DNA from: Bacillota bacterium
GTDB lineage: Bacteria > Bacillota > UBA4882 > UBA10575
Assembly (NCBI GenBank): GCA_012735195.1
Contig: JAAYIC010000097.1
Location: 1-53,683 of the forward strand
Direction: 5' to 3'
DNA length: 53,683 nucleotides
Shown here in pieces: positions 1-8,576 of this stretch; within the stretch, counting starts at the first letter, position 1, and every line of letters begins with the position of its first letter. The notes beneath the pieces are model-generated. The model had not been told where the DNA came from and did no database searches. It was given only the letters and a program-made list of their open reading frames with translations. The position numbers were made by a program, and so were the translations under genes.

Positions 1-24
1 ATGCTGTAGGGAACCAGCTCAACA

Positions 25-44
25 AATCAAGAATTCTCTTGATT
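25..44 (-). terminator. weak hairpin at the 3' end of the rhamnose-type operon
   Basis: An 8-bp perfect inverted repeat (AATCAAGA / TCTTGATT, 4-nt loop) overlaps the stop codon of the binding-protein gene. On the minus strand it is followed only by TTTGTTG, so it is a poor intrinsic terminator and may instead be an mRNA 3'-end structure. Confidence 0.3.
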
Positions 45-1044
45 AAAAATCAAACTCATCGATATTTTCGGGGAGGAAGTCTACCGGTTCACCCATAATA
101 ATAGTTTTGCCGTCAGCCTTAACTTCGATCTTGCCTACCTTGGGAACTACCATACCATCATATATCTTGTTACCAACCAATTTTTGATAAGCCATGTAAA
201 CAGTGAAGTATCCAAGTACTGCCGGGTTCCACAGAGTTGCCCCTTTTAGGTCTCCAGATTTGATATAAGGCCTGGCTTCACTGGGAAGGGTAATACCGAC
301 AAGTGTTACGCGATTCTTTACACCTTTTTCTCTTATTGCCTGTGCCGCCCCGATAGGAGCTGGGCTGCTTAAAGCAATAATTCCATCAAGATCCGGATAG
401 GCCTTTAATAAGTTGAGGGTCTTTACATAAGCTTCCTGCTGGTTTTCATTGGTCGGTATCCTTTCAGTTACCAGCTTAAGTCCGGGATAATTCTTTTTGG
501 CATGAGCCAGTCCATAATCGATCCAGGTGTTTAAATTCTCTGCTTCGATTCCTCCTGTAAGTACCGCATATTTACCCTCTTTCCTGCCCAGCCGCTGTAC
601 AAAAAGATCCCAAATATGCTCGCCATAAACCTTATCATCAATTTGGTGTAATGACAGATCAACAACCGACTTGTCTGCCGGAGTATCCCAGTCCAAAACG
701 ATTATCCCTTTTTGTCTGGCTTTTCTCAGAACCGGTGTTAAAGCTGCGGGATCATTTGGGGCTATAGCAATGGCATCAACACCCCTGCTGATATAGTCTT
801 CAATCATTTTGACTTGAGCGGCGGCATCAGCTTCAGTGGGACCGGCATAAATAACTTTTATACCAAGATCTTTGGCAGCTTGTTTGGCTCCCTCTTCTGA
901 AGAATTGAAATAGGGAATCCCAACTAATTTGGGCATTACTAATACTGTTAAGTCCGAGTGATCTTTGGCGGCAAAAACATTACCTGCACCCAAAACTGCA
1001 ATAACGGTTGCGATTAAGAAAATAGTGACTAGTGTTTTCCGCAT
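43..1044 (-). CDS. rhaS: rhamnose/AI-2-type ABC transporter substrate-binding protein
   Basis: Extracytoplasmic sugar-binding protein of the periplasmic-binding-protein I fold (RhaS/LsrB type), 333 aa, a normal length. Residues 1 to about 25 form a signal peptide ending NVFA-AKD; no lipobox cysteine is visible, which is unusual for a Gram-positive binding protein. Typical family motifs are present, such as GVDAIAIAPNDPAALTPVL and the late EARPYIKSGDLKGATLW stretch. The ATG follows AGGAGG by 8 nt. It is the last gene of the minus-strand cassette after two permeases, an ATPase, rhamnulokinase and aldolase, so rhamnose or a related 6-deoxysugar is the likely ligand. The ligand is inferred from context; autoinducer-2-type binding proteins look similar. 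Confidence 0.85.
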   Translation of the reverse strand: MRKTLVTIFLIATVIAVLGAGNVFAAKDHSDLTVLVMPKLVGIPYFNSSEEGAKQAAKDLGIKVIYAGPTEADAAAQVKMIEDYISRGVDAIAIAPNDPAALTPVLRKARQKGIIVLDWDTPADKSVVDLSLHQIDDKVYGEHIWDLFVQRLGRKEGKYAVLTGGIEAENLNTWIDYGLAHAKKNYPGLKLVTERIPTNENQQEAYVKTLNLLKAYPDLDGIIALSSPAPIGAAQAIREKGVKNRVTLVGITLPSEARPYIKSGDLKGATLWNPAVLGYFTVYMAYQKLVGNKIYDGMVVPKVGKIEVKADGKTIIMGEPVDFLPENIDEFDF

Positions 1045-1160
1045 TATTTTGTAACCTCCTAAATTTTAAAGATTAACTTCCCTTCCTCTTTTACCTCTTT
1101 ACCTACCTCTTCTTTCTTAACTTTTGTTTTATCCCCCCCCTCTAGTTTTTATTTGCTCAA

Positions 1161-2144
1161 TCAACTTCCAACTTTTTTCCGGAAGCTAAATAATGATGAT
1201 AATTGGTGATTATTCTGAAAACTGTTTATTAGTAAAACTACGATTAAAATTAATCCCATAATTGAATCAGTTATAAACCTGTTCACATTAAGGATATTTA
1301 GCCCGCTTGAAATTATTTGAATAATACCGATAGCTATTACTGTGCCGAAAACACTCCCCTTACCACCGGCAATATTAGTACCACCCAGGACTGATGCTGC
1401 TATACTCTGAAGTAAATAGGAAGATCCCAGGTTCGCCTTGACTGAATTATAACGAGACATCATAATTATGGCAGCTGCTGCGCTCAAAATAGAAGAGATA
1501 ATATATACCTGCATTTTGATTTTTCTTACATTAATACCTGAAAAATTGGCGGCTGTTTCGTTACTGCCGATAAAATAAACCTTAGTTCCCCAAGAAGTTT
1601 TTTCTAGGAGGATATATAGGAATATAACAATGAGGGCAAAAATCACAAATGGTACGGGGATGCCAAAGATGGTACCGCTTCCAAGGTAAAAAAACTCCTC
1701 AGGATAATTTGATATTCCCCCACCCTTGGTAAATCTAATACAGATACCCTCCAGCAAAATCTTGGTTCCCAAGGTTACGATAATTGGCGTAACACCGATA
1801 TAAGCAATTATAGTTCCATTTAAAACTCCGGTAAAAATAGCAGCCAGAATAGCTATGATAACAGTCGCCAATATAATAAGAAAAATATTAAAATCACTGT
1901 GGCCATATTTGACCAGAAAAGAGGCGGCCATGATTCCTGAAAAGGCAGAAGCCGAAGTGATGGAAAGATTAATACCACCTGTTAAAATTACAATCATCAT
2001 TCCCAACGTTATAATCCCAAACTCTGGCACCTGCGCTAACATGGTTTGCAGGTTATTAAGACTCAAAAATCTGCTTGGGGACAGCAAAGACAATAATATA
2101 AAAATCGCTATAAAAACTATAAACAAGTGCTTATACTTTTTCAT
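1161..2144 (-). CDS. sugar ABC transporter permease (RhaQ/RhaP type)
   Basis: Integral membrane permease of the ribose/rhamnose ABC family (BPD_transp_2), 327 aa with about 8-10 hydrophobic segments. The family signature GGINLSITSASAF lies near residue 57 and the cytoplasmic loop ANFSGINVRKIK near residue 200, followed by LGGTNIAGGKGSVFGT. It would pair with the adjacent permease to form the translocation channel energised by the upstream-encoded ATPase. It sits 14 nt after the preceding permease and 116 nt before the binding-protein gene; that spacer is pyrimidine-rich on the plus strand and holds no gene. Assignment as RhaQ rather than RhaP is arbitrary. Confidence 0.85.
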   Translation of the reverse strand: MKKYKHLFIVFIAIFILLSLLSPSRFLSLNNLQTMLAQVPEFGIITLGMMIVILTGGINLSITSASAFSGIMAASFLVKYGHSDFNIFLIILATVIIAILAAIFTGVLNGTIIAYIGVTPIIVTLGTKILLEGICIRFTKGGGISNYPEEFFYLGSGTIFGIPVPFVIFALIVIFLYILLEKTSWGTKVYFIGSNETAANFSGINVRKIKMQVYIISSILSAAAAIIMMSRYNSVKANLGSSYLLQSIAASVLGGTNIAGGKGSVFGTVIAIGIIQIISSGLNILNVNRFITDSIMGLILIVVLLINSFQNNHQLSSLFSFRKKVGS

Positions 2145-2158
2145 TTATATAAGCCCCC

Positions 2159-3124
2159 TCATTCTACATCTATTTTTAACATTGATCTTTCAATACGCTT
2201 CCGTTGCAAAACATCAAAACTGACTGCAGCAAGGATAATAAAACCAACTATTATCTGCTGCCAATATGTGGGTATCCTGGCCAATATTAAGCCGTTATTT
2301 ATTATCCCTAACATTAGCACACCAAGCAAAGCTCCGCCAACAGAACCTTCCCCCCCCAAAATATTTGCGCCGCCGAGAACAACCGCTGCTACAACTTCCA
2401 TTTCAAAACCGGAAAGGGCGCCGGGGTCAACCATTTTAACTATGGAGCTGTGTACAACTGCAGCAATTCCGGAAACAAACCCAATATAAGAATAGATAAA
2501 CAACTCTATCCTTTCCTTTTTGAAACCAACCCTATTAGTTGCCTCCGGGTTGCCGCCGATGGCATAAATACCCCTTCCTAAAATGGTATAATTCAAAATA
2601 ATATGACTTAATAAGGCAACCCCCAGCAGGAAATATAATTGAATAGGTAAGCCAAGCGGTTTTATGTCACCAAAATCCTGAAACCAAAGGGGAATATTTG
2701 TAATCCACCTGCCGTTGGTGAAAAAGAGAGTCAAGCCCCGGTAAATGCTTAAAGTGCCCAGAGTTACAACAATAGGGGGGATCCGGAACTTTGATATAAA
2801 AAACCCATTTATTGCTCCTAATATTATTCCGCAAACAGCTGCAGTAATAATTACTGTGACTATATTCATATCAAAATTAACCATTAACTTGCCTGTTATT
2901 ACGGTGACCGCAACAGTCGTTGCCGCAATGGAAACATCAATACCACCGGTGATAATCGCCATAAGCATACCCATGGACAATATCGCTAGAACTGTATTGC
3001 TTTTAAAAATATCAATGAAGTTTTCTACGGAAAAATATGCCTCACTGCGCAGGGAAATCAAAATCGAGAGTACGATCATGACCAGGATTATGTTTGCTTC
3101 TTTCTTCTTAAAAATACTCCCCAT
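2159..3124 (-). CDS. sugar ABC transporter permease (RhaP/RhaQ type)
   Basis: Second permease of the rhamnose-type importer, about 321 aa, same family as its neighbour with the GGIDVSIAATTVAV and LGGANILGGEGSVGGALLG motifs. A longer reading begins with GTG at 3145 and overlaps the ATPase stop. I prefer the ATG at 3124 because AAGGAG lies 9 nt before it, giving an N-terminus MGSIFKKKEANIILVM. About 9-10 membrane segments are apparent. Heterodimeric permease pairs are usual for rhamnose (RhaP/RhaQ) and AI-2 (LsrC/LsrD) importers, consistent with two non-identical copies here. Confidence 0.85.
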   Translation of the reverse strand: MGSIFKKKEANIILVMIVLSILISLRSEAYFSVENFIDIFKSNTVLAILSMGMLMAIITGGIDVSIAATTVAVTVITGKLMVNFDMNIVTVIITAAVCGIILGAINGFFISKFRIPPIVVTLGTLSIYRGLTLFFTNGRWITNIPLWFQDFGDIKPLGLPIQLYFLLGVALLSHIILNYTILGRGIYAIGGNPEATNRVGFKKERIELFIYSYIGFVSGIAAVVHSSIVKMVDPGALSGFEMEVVAAVVLGGANILGGEGSVGGALLGVLMLGIINNGLILARIPTYWQQIIVGFIILAAVSFDVLQRKRIERSMLKIDVE

Positions 3125-3141
3125 TTTTAAACACTCCTTAC

Positions 3142-4632
3142 TCACTTTCCTACACCCATTGCCTTATTTAATATCTCTTTCTGGGTATACTCATTGCCTT
3201 TCAGTTCGCAAACAATCCGCCCTCTCCTCATTACCAAAATCCTGTCGCATATTGCTAGAATTTCAGGAATTTCTGAGGAGACCACAATAATGCCCATACC
3301 ATCATTGGCTAATTCCCTTAACAAACTGTGGATTTCACTCTTTGCCCCAACGTCTATCCCACTTGTCGGTTCATCAACAATCAACAATTTGGGGTTGCGA
3401 GCCAACCATTTGGCAATAACTGCTTTCTGTTGATTGCCCCCTGAAAACTGGCCAACATCCATCTCCGGGTAGGGCGGGTTTATACCCATTACCTCTATCC
3501 ATTTCTTAACTGTCTTTCTGGTTTTCTTTTTGTCAATCGTCTTTACTTTGCCAATAAGCTCCTCTAAAATAGTGACACTGATGTTGGTTTCAAGGCTCTT
3601 GTCAAGGACCAAACCTTCGGTTTGCCGGTTTTCCGGTACATAACCAATCCCATACTCCAGGGCCTTACTTGTAGAGGTCAAGTCGACCTTTTTCCCTTCA
3701 AGAAGAATCTCGCCGCTTTCGGGAAGGTTATTACCAAATATGGTTTGCGCGACTTCAGTTCTACCCGAACCTACAAGTCCGGTAATTCCCAAAACCTCAC
3801 CCTTATGAAGATTAAAACTTATATTTTTGTAATTGCCTCTTTTACTAATATTCCTAACTTCCAGTAGTACTTCTCCCGCCTCTCTTGCCTCATACTTCTT
3901 ATAATGCACTTTCCTCCCGACCATATATGAAATCAACTCTTCTTTTGTTACATCTTCCACAGCATAGGTTCCCATATATTTGCCATTGCGCAGTACACTG
4001 ATCCTGTCCGATATTTCAAATATTTCATCAAGTTTGTGGCTGACAAAGATAATGGCTATTCCCTTTTTCTTCAACACATTTATTGCCTTGAATAAATTCT
4101 CAACATCCTTTTTTGCTAAAGAAGCTGTTGGTTCATCCAAAATAAGTATCTTGGCATCGTGAATCATCGCCCGGGCAATAGCTACAAGCTGTTGGTTGGC
4201 TATAGATAAATAGCCAAGTTTCTGATTGACATCAAGCTCCACCCCCAGCTCATTTACTACATCCCGGGCTTTTTGGATAATGTTTTTCCAATTTATAAAT
4301 AGCTTGCCTGTTTCAATCTGTTGGCTGAGGCCAATATTTTCGGCAATAGAAAGATTGGGGAACAAATTCAAATCCTGATAAGTAACGGCTATACCTTTCT
4401 GCAGTGATTCCAGGGGGTGTGAAAATACCACAGATTCACCTTCAATAATGATTTCTCCCGCATCAGGTTTGACTACACCGGCCAAAATCTTTATCAATGT
4501 TGACTTTCCGGCACCATTTTCACCAACAAGGGCATGAACCTCTCCGGTATTTAAACTAAAACTAACCTTGTCTAGCGCGAGTACCCCCGGGTATTTCTTT
4601 GTCAAATTTCTAATCTCTAAAATTTCTCCCAT
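3142..4632 (-). CDS. rhaT: sugar ABC transporter ATP-binding protein (two nucleotide-binding domains)
   Basis: Cytoplasmic ATPase of a carbohydrate ABC importer (CUT2 class), about 496 aa, with two fused ABC domains. The N-terminal half carries Walker [10 protein letters not shown] and Walker [10 protein letters not shown]. The C-terminal half has the degenerate Walker A GSGRTE, signature SGGNQQK and Walker B LLIVDEPTSGIDVG, the pattern typical of RbsA/RhaT/LsrA proteins. The first in-frame ATG (4641) abuts a GAGG sequence; the ATG at 4632 has correct spacing and gives MGEILEIRNLTKKYPG. It lies 26 nt after rhamnulokinase and just before the permeases. The rhamnose assignment rests on context. 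Confidence 0.88.
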   Translation of the reverse strand: MGEILEIRNLTKKYPGVLALDKVSFSLNTGEVHALVGENGAGKSTLIKILAGVVKPDAGEIIIEGESVVFSHPLESLQKGIAVTYQDLNLFPNLSIAENIGLSQQIETGKLFINWKNIIQKARDVVNELGVELDVNQKLGYLSIANQQLVAIARAMIHDAKILILDEPTASLAKKDVENLFKAINVLKKKGIAIIFVSHKLDEIFEISDRISVLRNGKYMGTYAVEDVTKEELISYMVGRKVHYKKYEAREAGEVLLEVRNISKRGNYKNISFNLHKGEVLGITGLVGSGRTEVAQTIFGNNLPESGEILLEGKKVDLTSTSKALEYGIGYVPENRQTEGLVLDKSLETNISVTILEELIGKVKTIDKKKTRKTVKKWIEVMGINPPYPEMDVGQFSGGNQQKAVIAKWLARNPKLLIVDEPTSGIDVGAKSEIHSLLRELANDGMGIIVVSSEIPEILAICDRILVMRRGRIVCELKGNEYTQKEILNKAMGVGK

Positions 4633-4658
4633 TGCTAACATCCTCTTTCTACCTTTTG

Positions 4659-6071
4659 TTATGGGTAAAAAACATTTAAATCTTCGGATTCCTTTACCAG
4701 CTTACGGGCAGAATCTAAATCCTTTATTTCACCCAAAGCCATTAGCTGTACAAGGCAGTTCCCCATGGCTGTTGCCTCGACGGGGCCGGTTACGACTTTT
4801 TTGCCCGTGACTTTTGCCGTTAAATTTGAGAGCAGATCAACATTTGAACCCCCGCCAACTATGTGGATTGTCTCAATATCTTTTTTCAAAATGCTTTCCA
4901 GACTATTGATCTCTTTTTTATAGGTCCAGGCAAGGCTGTTATATATACAGTAAGCTATCTCTCCAATTGTTTCAGGAACTGGCTGATTATGCTCCATACA
5001 ATACTTCTTAATGGCACGAGGCATGTTGTCCGGGTTTAAGAACAGAGAAGAATCCAGATCAATTCGGTAATCGGTTTTTATATCTTCAGCCAGTTCACTG
5101 ATTTCTTTGTAACCAATATCAATTCCCTCATTATTCCATATTCTCTTACATTCCTGTATCATCCACATTCCCGGTACGTTTTTTAAAAGCCTTACTCTTC
5201 CTTCAACCCCCAATTCGTTCGAGAAGTTTTCTTCCAACGAACGTGCATTGATAACCGGGCTATCCTCTTCAGTTCCCAGCAGTGACCATGTACCACTACT
5301 AATATAAGCGCTTTTCTCATCCTCCAGCGGCACAGCAGCCACTGCTGATGCCGTATCATGGGAGCCGACTGCTATTACTTTGATTTCAGTTTTTATGCCG
5401 CATTCATCACAAATCTCTTTTTTTAACAGACCATATTCATTGCCTGGATAGATAATTGGCTTAAACAAACTATCCGGGATATTCAATTTATTTAAAATTG
5501 ACGCTTCCCACTTTCTTTCAACGGGGTTAAAGATCTGTGTCGTCGAGGCATTTGTAAATTCATTAAACATCTCGCCTGTTAAGAAAAAGTTTAATAAATC
5601 GGGGATCATCAAGAAACTCTTGGCATTTTCCAATGCCCAAGGCCGGTATTTTTTATCGGCAAACAATTGCACCAGTGTATTTATCTCCATAAACTGAACC
5701 CCGGTTTTTTCATATATTTCATCTTTGGAGCATATTGCGAATATCTCCGGATAAAGCCCCTCAACCCGCTTATCCCGATAATTATAGGGAAAAGAGATTA
5801 AATTGTCTCTATTATCCAGCAGCCCGTAATCTATACCCCAGGTATCAATGGCAATACTGGCAATACGATCCGTTAATTTTACGGCTTTCTTAATCCCTTC
5901 CTTAATTTCTTCATACAACTTTAAAATATCCCAATAGAAATTATCATTTACCCTTACTCCGCCATTGACAAATCTGTGCACTTCTTTGAGCTCCAGTTTC
6001 TTGCCATCATAGCTCCCTAACATAGCTCTTCCATGTGAGTTGCCGATATCAAATGCAAGCACATTTACCAT
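4659..6071 (-). CDS. rhaB: rhamnulokinase
   Basis: FGGY-family sugar kinase phosphorylating L-rhamnulose to L-rhamnulose 1-phosphate with ATP, about 470 aa (family about 480-490). The N-terminal ATPase motif is MVNVLAFDIGNSHGRAML; IDTWGIDYGLLD, the GSHDTASAVAAVP loop, SSGTWSLLGTE and the late IHIVGGGSNVDLLSNLTA adenosine motif are all present. The reading frame extends to a GTG at 6086, but the ATG at 6071 follows GGAGG by 8 nt and gives the canonical start. It sits between the aldolase and the transporter ATPase, matching the order of steps after isomerisation. No rhamnose isomerase gene is in the window. Confidence 0.9.
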   Translation of the reverse strand: MVNVLAFDIGNSHGRAMLGSYDGKKLELKEVHRFVNGGVRVNDNFYWDILKLYEEIKEGIKKAVKLTDRIASIAIDTWGIDYGLLDNRDNLISFPYNYRDKRVEGLYPEIFAICSKDEIYEKTGVQFMEINTLVQLFADKKYRPWALENAKSFLMIPDLLNFFLTGEMFNEFTNASTTQIFNPVERKWEASILNKLNIPDSLFKPIIYPGNEYGLLKKEICDECGIKTEIKVIAVGSHDTASAVAAVPLEDEKSAYISSGTWSLLGTEEDSPVINARSLEENFSNELGVEGRVRLLKNVPGMWMIQECKRIWNNEGIDIGYKEISELAEDIKTDYRIDLDSSLFLNPDNMPRAIKKYCMEHNQPVPETIGEIAYCIYNSLAWTYKKEINSLESILKKDIETIHIVGGGSNVDLLSNLTAKVTGKKVVTGPVEATAMGNCLVQLMALGEIKDLDSARKLVKESEDLNVFYP

Positions 6072-6091
6072 GGCAAAAACCTCCACGATAT

Positions 6092-6724
6092 TTAAGAGCC
6101 CATTATGCTCTTGAGTTTAGCCAGATTTTCACCGGACAATTCCTTAACGCCTTCAAGATTTCTTGTAATCATCATTAATTTAGCATAAAACTCCAGTCTC
6201 TCCGTGACAAAATACGCTTCCTCCAAAGTTTTCCCCCAGCTCAATGTCCCATGATTCTCCAGTAAAACCGCTTTGTAATCCTTCAAGTATTTTTCTACAG
6301 CATCGGGAATTTCTCTTGTTCCTGGAGTTCCATATTTAGCCACCGGTACCGGTCCAAGAAAAACAACGACTTCCGGCATTAATTTCTTATCAAGAGCCTT
6401 TCCCGCTATGGCAAAAGCCGTGGAATATACCGGGTGAGCATGAACGACAGCTCTAATATCCTTGTTTTTCTTATAAACTTGAATATGCAATTCTTTTTCA
6501 GATGAAGGTTTCATATTGCCCTCTAATACGTTTCCCTCAAAATCTACCCTGAGGATCATATCAGGAGTCATAAATCCTTTGCTAACACCAGTGGGTGTAA
6601 TAAGTATCTCATTATCATTGATTTTGCAGGAAATGTTTCCATCATTGGCGGCAACAAACTCCCTGTCATACATCCTTTTACCAATATCACACATTTTCTC
6701 TTTCAGTTCTAATACTTCATTCAT
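6092..6724 (-). CDS. class II aldolase (rhamnulose/fuculose-1-phosphate aldolase type)
   Basis: Zn-dependent class II aldolase of the FucA/AraD fold, 210 aa, expected to cleave a 1-phosphoketose such as L-rhamnulose 1-phosphate to dihydroxyacetone phosphate and lactaldehyde. Visible active-site elements are AANDGNISCKI and LITPTGVSKG near the N-terminus, the HAHPVYSTAFA zinc-histidine motif near residue 96, and ENHGTLSWG near residue 155. SSEKELHIQVYKKN carries the catalytic acidic residue. It is the first enzyme gene of the minus-strand operon, with AAGGAG 9 nt before its ATG. It is closer in size to FucA (about 215 aa) than to E. coli RhaD (about 274 aa), so fuculose phosphate remains possible. 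Confidence 0.85.
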   Translation of the reverse strand: MNEVLELKEKMCDIGKRMYDREFVAANDGNISCKINDNEILITPTGVSKGFMTPDMILRVDFEGNVLEGNMKPSSEKELHIQVYKKNKDIRAVVHAHPVYSTAFAIAGKALDKKLMPEVVVFLGPVPVAKYGTPGTREIPDAVEKYLKDYKAVLLENHGTLSWGKTLEEAYFVTERLEFYAKLMMITRNLEGVKELSGENLAKLKSIMGS

Positions 6725-6795
6725 TGTTTAACATCTCCTTAATCTGAATTTATATTATTTTTTGTTGTTTTTTATTGTTTTTTTGTAGGATTTTA

Positions 6796-6849
6796 TTACC
6801 AGCATTGCGTCACAATGAATAGCCCGTTTATTGTCGTAATTTTTGTCAT
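6796..6849 (-). CDS. possible 17-residue leader peptide of the rhamnose-type operon
   Basis: A short ORF, MTKITTINGLFIVTQCW, lies between the putative operon promoter and the aldolase gene. It begins with ATG 5-6 nt after a strong GAGGAGG sequence (complement of 6854-6860), a better ribosome site than many annotated genes here have, and ends in TAA about 70 nt before the aldolase start. It has no known homologue that I recognise. It could be a regulatory upstream ORF or a chance ORF; there is no obvious attenuator hairpin in the A/T-rich stretch that follows. Confidence 0.3.
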   Translation of the reverse strand: MTKITTINGLFIVTQCW

Positions 6850-6951
6850 GAATTCCTCCTCTTTAAAGCTTTTGGAATTTATCTGTAATTTTCTTCAATT
6901 TAACCGGATTTGCAGCATTTTTTTAACCTGTCAAGACCTGGCCAGTGACAT

Positions 6952-6988
6952 TTTTCATATTATATATATTAGATATACAATATGAAAA
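6952..6988. promoter_or_regulatory. perfect 10-bp inverted repeat, candidate DeoR operator overlapping the operon promoter
   Basis: TTTTCATATT (6952-6961) and AATATGAAAA (6979-6988) form a perfect inverted repeat with a 17-bp spacer in the 640-bp divergent gap. A minus-strand -10 element TATAAT (6964-6959) lies at the edge of one arm and a weak -35 (TTTTCA/TTTCAT) in the other. Upstream of it (6990-7040) is an A-rich tract on the minus strand that could act as an UP element. Binding by the adjacent DeoR protein would therefore block transcription. The regulator-operator pairing is inferred. Confidence 0.5.
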
Positions 6989-7298
6989 TCCTCCTTTTCT
7001 TTTTAATTTTTTTTTCTTTTTCTTTTTTTTATTTTTATTTGACCATTAAAACCACATATTGCAACATAAAATTTGTTGGTTTTTAGATACTTTTAACCTC
7101 TATATTTGTCATAATTTAAGCTAATTTATTGTTTTGTCTTGGGTTTTTATCAGGCTAAGATCCATTAAATTATTCCTCAAATCCTCGAATTTCTTGTATA
7201 GAGTTAAATAAACCTTAGTATCTTGGTATATCTACAATCTTTGAAGTTAAAAGTTCACACAGGGACTTTCCGCGAAAAAATTCTTATAAAAAACCACT

Positions 7299-7327
7299 CT
7301 TCAAAAAAGAAATAACTATGATATAAT
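7299..7327 (+). promoter_or_regulatory. probable promoter of the deoR-type gene
   Basis: A consensus -10 TATAAT at 7322-7327 lies 38 nt before the regulator start; 17 bp upstream is a weak -35 (CTTCAA). The rest of the 6725-7364 gap is AT-rich and shows only the inverted repeat and short leader ORF described separately. Confidence 0.45.
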
Positions 7328-7364
7328 AAAAAAAACAGGTAAAATCAATAAGGAGATATGGTGT

Positions 7365-8117
7365 ATGCTGGCAGAAGAAAGAAGACAAAAAATATTGGCT
7401 TTATTAAATAGTAAAGGCAGTATTCAAGTTGCCGATCTAAGCAAACGTCTGAAGGTAACGGAAGAAACGATAAGACGTGACCTGGAAGTACTAAAAAACA
7501 GAAACTTGTTAAAGAGGATTCATGGTGGTGCAATAGCAATACAAAACCAACAAGAAATCCCTTTTAACATTAGAAAGCAAAAAAACGTAGAAGAAAAACA
7601 AATAATTGCTGAAAAAGCTGTAAAATTGATAAAGCCCGGTGACACAATCTTTTTAGATATCAGTAGCACAGTCATGTTTCTAGCAAAAAAGCTTGCCGAG
7701 TTAAGTGATATAACAATAATAACCAACTCAACAAAAGTTGTGCTTGAGTTTGCCAATAATAAAAACATCACCGTCATTTCTACAGGAGGAATTCTTAGAG
7801 CAAATTCCTATTCCCTTGTGGGTCCTCTTGCCAATAAAGCCTTAAGTAATTATTTTGCTGATAAATTCTTCTCTTCCTGTAATGGAGTATCAGTAAAATA
7901 TGGTGCTACTGAATCAAACGAACTGGAAAAAGAGGTTAAAATAAACATGCTTAAGCGAGCAAAGCAGCATATACTACTTGTCGATCATTCAAAATTCAAT
8001 AAAGTTGGCCTTTCTCAATTTGCTTCTCTGGATGATATAGATATAATAGTAAGTGATAACTCAGTAAATAAACCAATAAAAGACGAATTTGAAGCAAAAG
8101 GCATAATCTTCTTATAA
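7365..8117 (+). CDS. DeoR-family transcriptional regulator
   Basis: DNA-binding sugar-phosphate-responsive repressor, 250 aa, the standard DeoR length. Residues 1-56 form the winged HTH (RRQKILALLNSKGSIQVADLSKRL then VTEETIRRDLEVL), followed by the family hallmark RIHGGAI. Residues about 75-235 are the DeoRC sensor domain with DTIFLDISSTVMFLAKKL, ISTGGILRANSYSLVGPLA and the VDHSKFNKVG segment. Its ATG follows AGGAGA by 8 nt. It is divergent from the rhamnose-type operon and is the natural candidate to bind the inverted repeat at 6952-6988, with a phosphorylated intermediate such as rhamnulose 1-phosphate as the likely inducer. A canonical hairpin terminator follows. Confidence 0.88.
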   Translation: MLAEERRQKILALLNSKGSIQVADLSKRLKVTEETIRRDLEVLKNRNLLKRIHGGAIAIQNQQEIPFNIRKQKNVEEKQIIAEKAVKLIKPGDTIFLDISSTVMFLAKKLAELSDITIITNSTKVVLEFANNKNITVISTGGILRANSYSLVGPLANKALSNYFADKFFSSCNGVSVKYGATESNELEKEVKINMLKRAKQHILLVDHSKFNKVGLSQFASLDDIDIIVSDNSVNKPIKDEFEAKGIIFL

Positions 8118-8227
8118 CCCTTCGGTCATTGCGTCGACCTTTTTCCGATTAATTCTGCGCCGGCCCTTTGAGCTTCGTCTTTGGCGAATACCCGGAGAAA
8201 ATCCTCTTGAGAAAGGGGAAAATGAGA

Positions 8228-8270
8228 AGAAAGACCTTCCTCCAGCTAAATGGAGAAGGTCTTTCTTTTT
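8228..8270 (+). terminator. intrinsic terminator after the DeoR gene
   Basis: A 12-bp perfect stem, AGAAAGACCTTC (8228-8239) with GAAGGTCTTTCT (8255-8266), extended by TCC/GGA, ends in a run of T. It closes the AT-rich cassette on its right side. Confidence 0.85.
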
Positions 8271-8576
8271 AAACTGGTCTCTATCTCTTTTCTTTCCCCA
8301 TTGTCTCACAGCATTTTCTTCAATGCCTCCCAGAGCGCATCACAAAGGCAACCGCTCGCAAAATACCACCGTCAAACCGGCCATGGTCAAGTTGATATTT
8401 GAAGAACTTCATGCCGTAGTGAAGGAAGGATTAAGAGAAGAAAAAGAGAAATGTTTTCAGCATTGGTCTTCTTATATAGGGCTTTTCCGAGGAAGCCCCA
8501 ATCCAGGACAATATCTTCTACAGGAAAGCATAAGGAAAAGCTCTTATAGATACCTGTAAGGACCGGAGGAGATTCT
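8271..8576. other. gap without a convincing gene
   Basis: Between the terminator and the GNAT gene there is a 78-codon open frame (8323-8559, plus) with no good ribosome site and no recognisable motif. Base composition shifts here from the AT-rich cassette to more GC-rich DNA. I see no promoter strong enough to name. Confidence 0.4.

Noticed and set aside
6990-7040. T-rich run in the divergent gap as a terminator
   Set aside because: There is no stem before it in either direction; it is better read as an A-rich UP element of the minus-strand promoter.
8323-8559. 78-codon open frame before the GNAT gene
   Set aside because: No ribosome site, no motif, mixed composition; kept only as a note in the gap entry.
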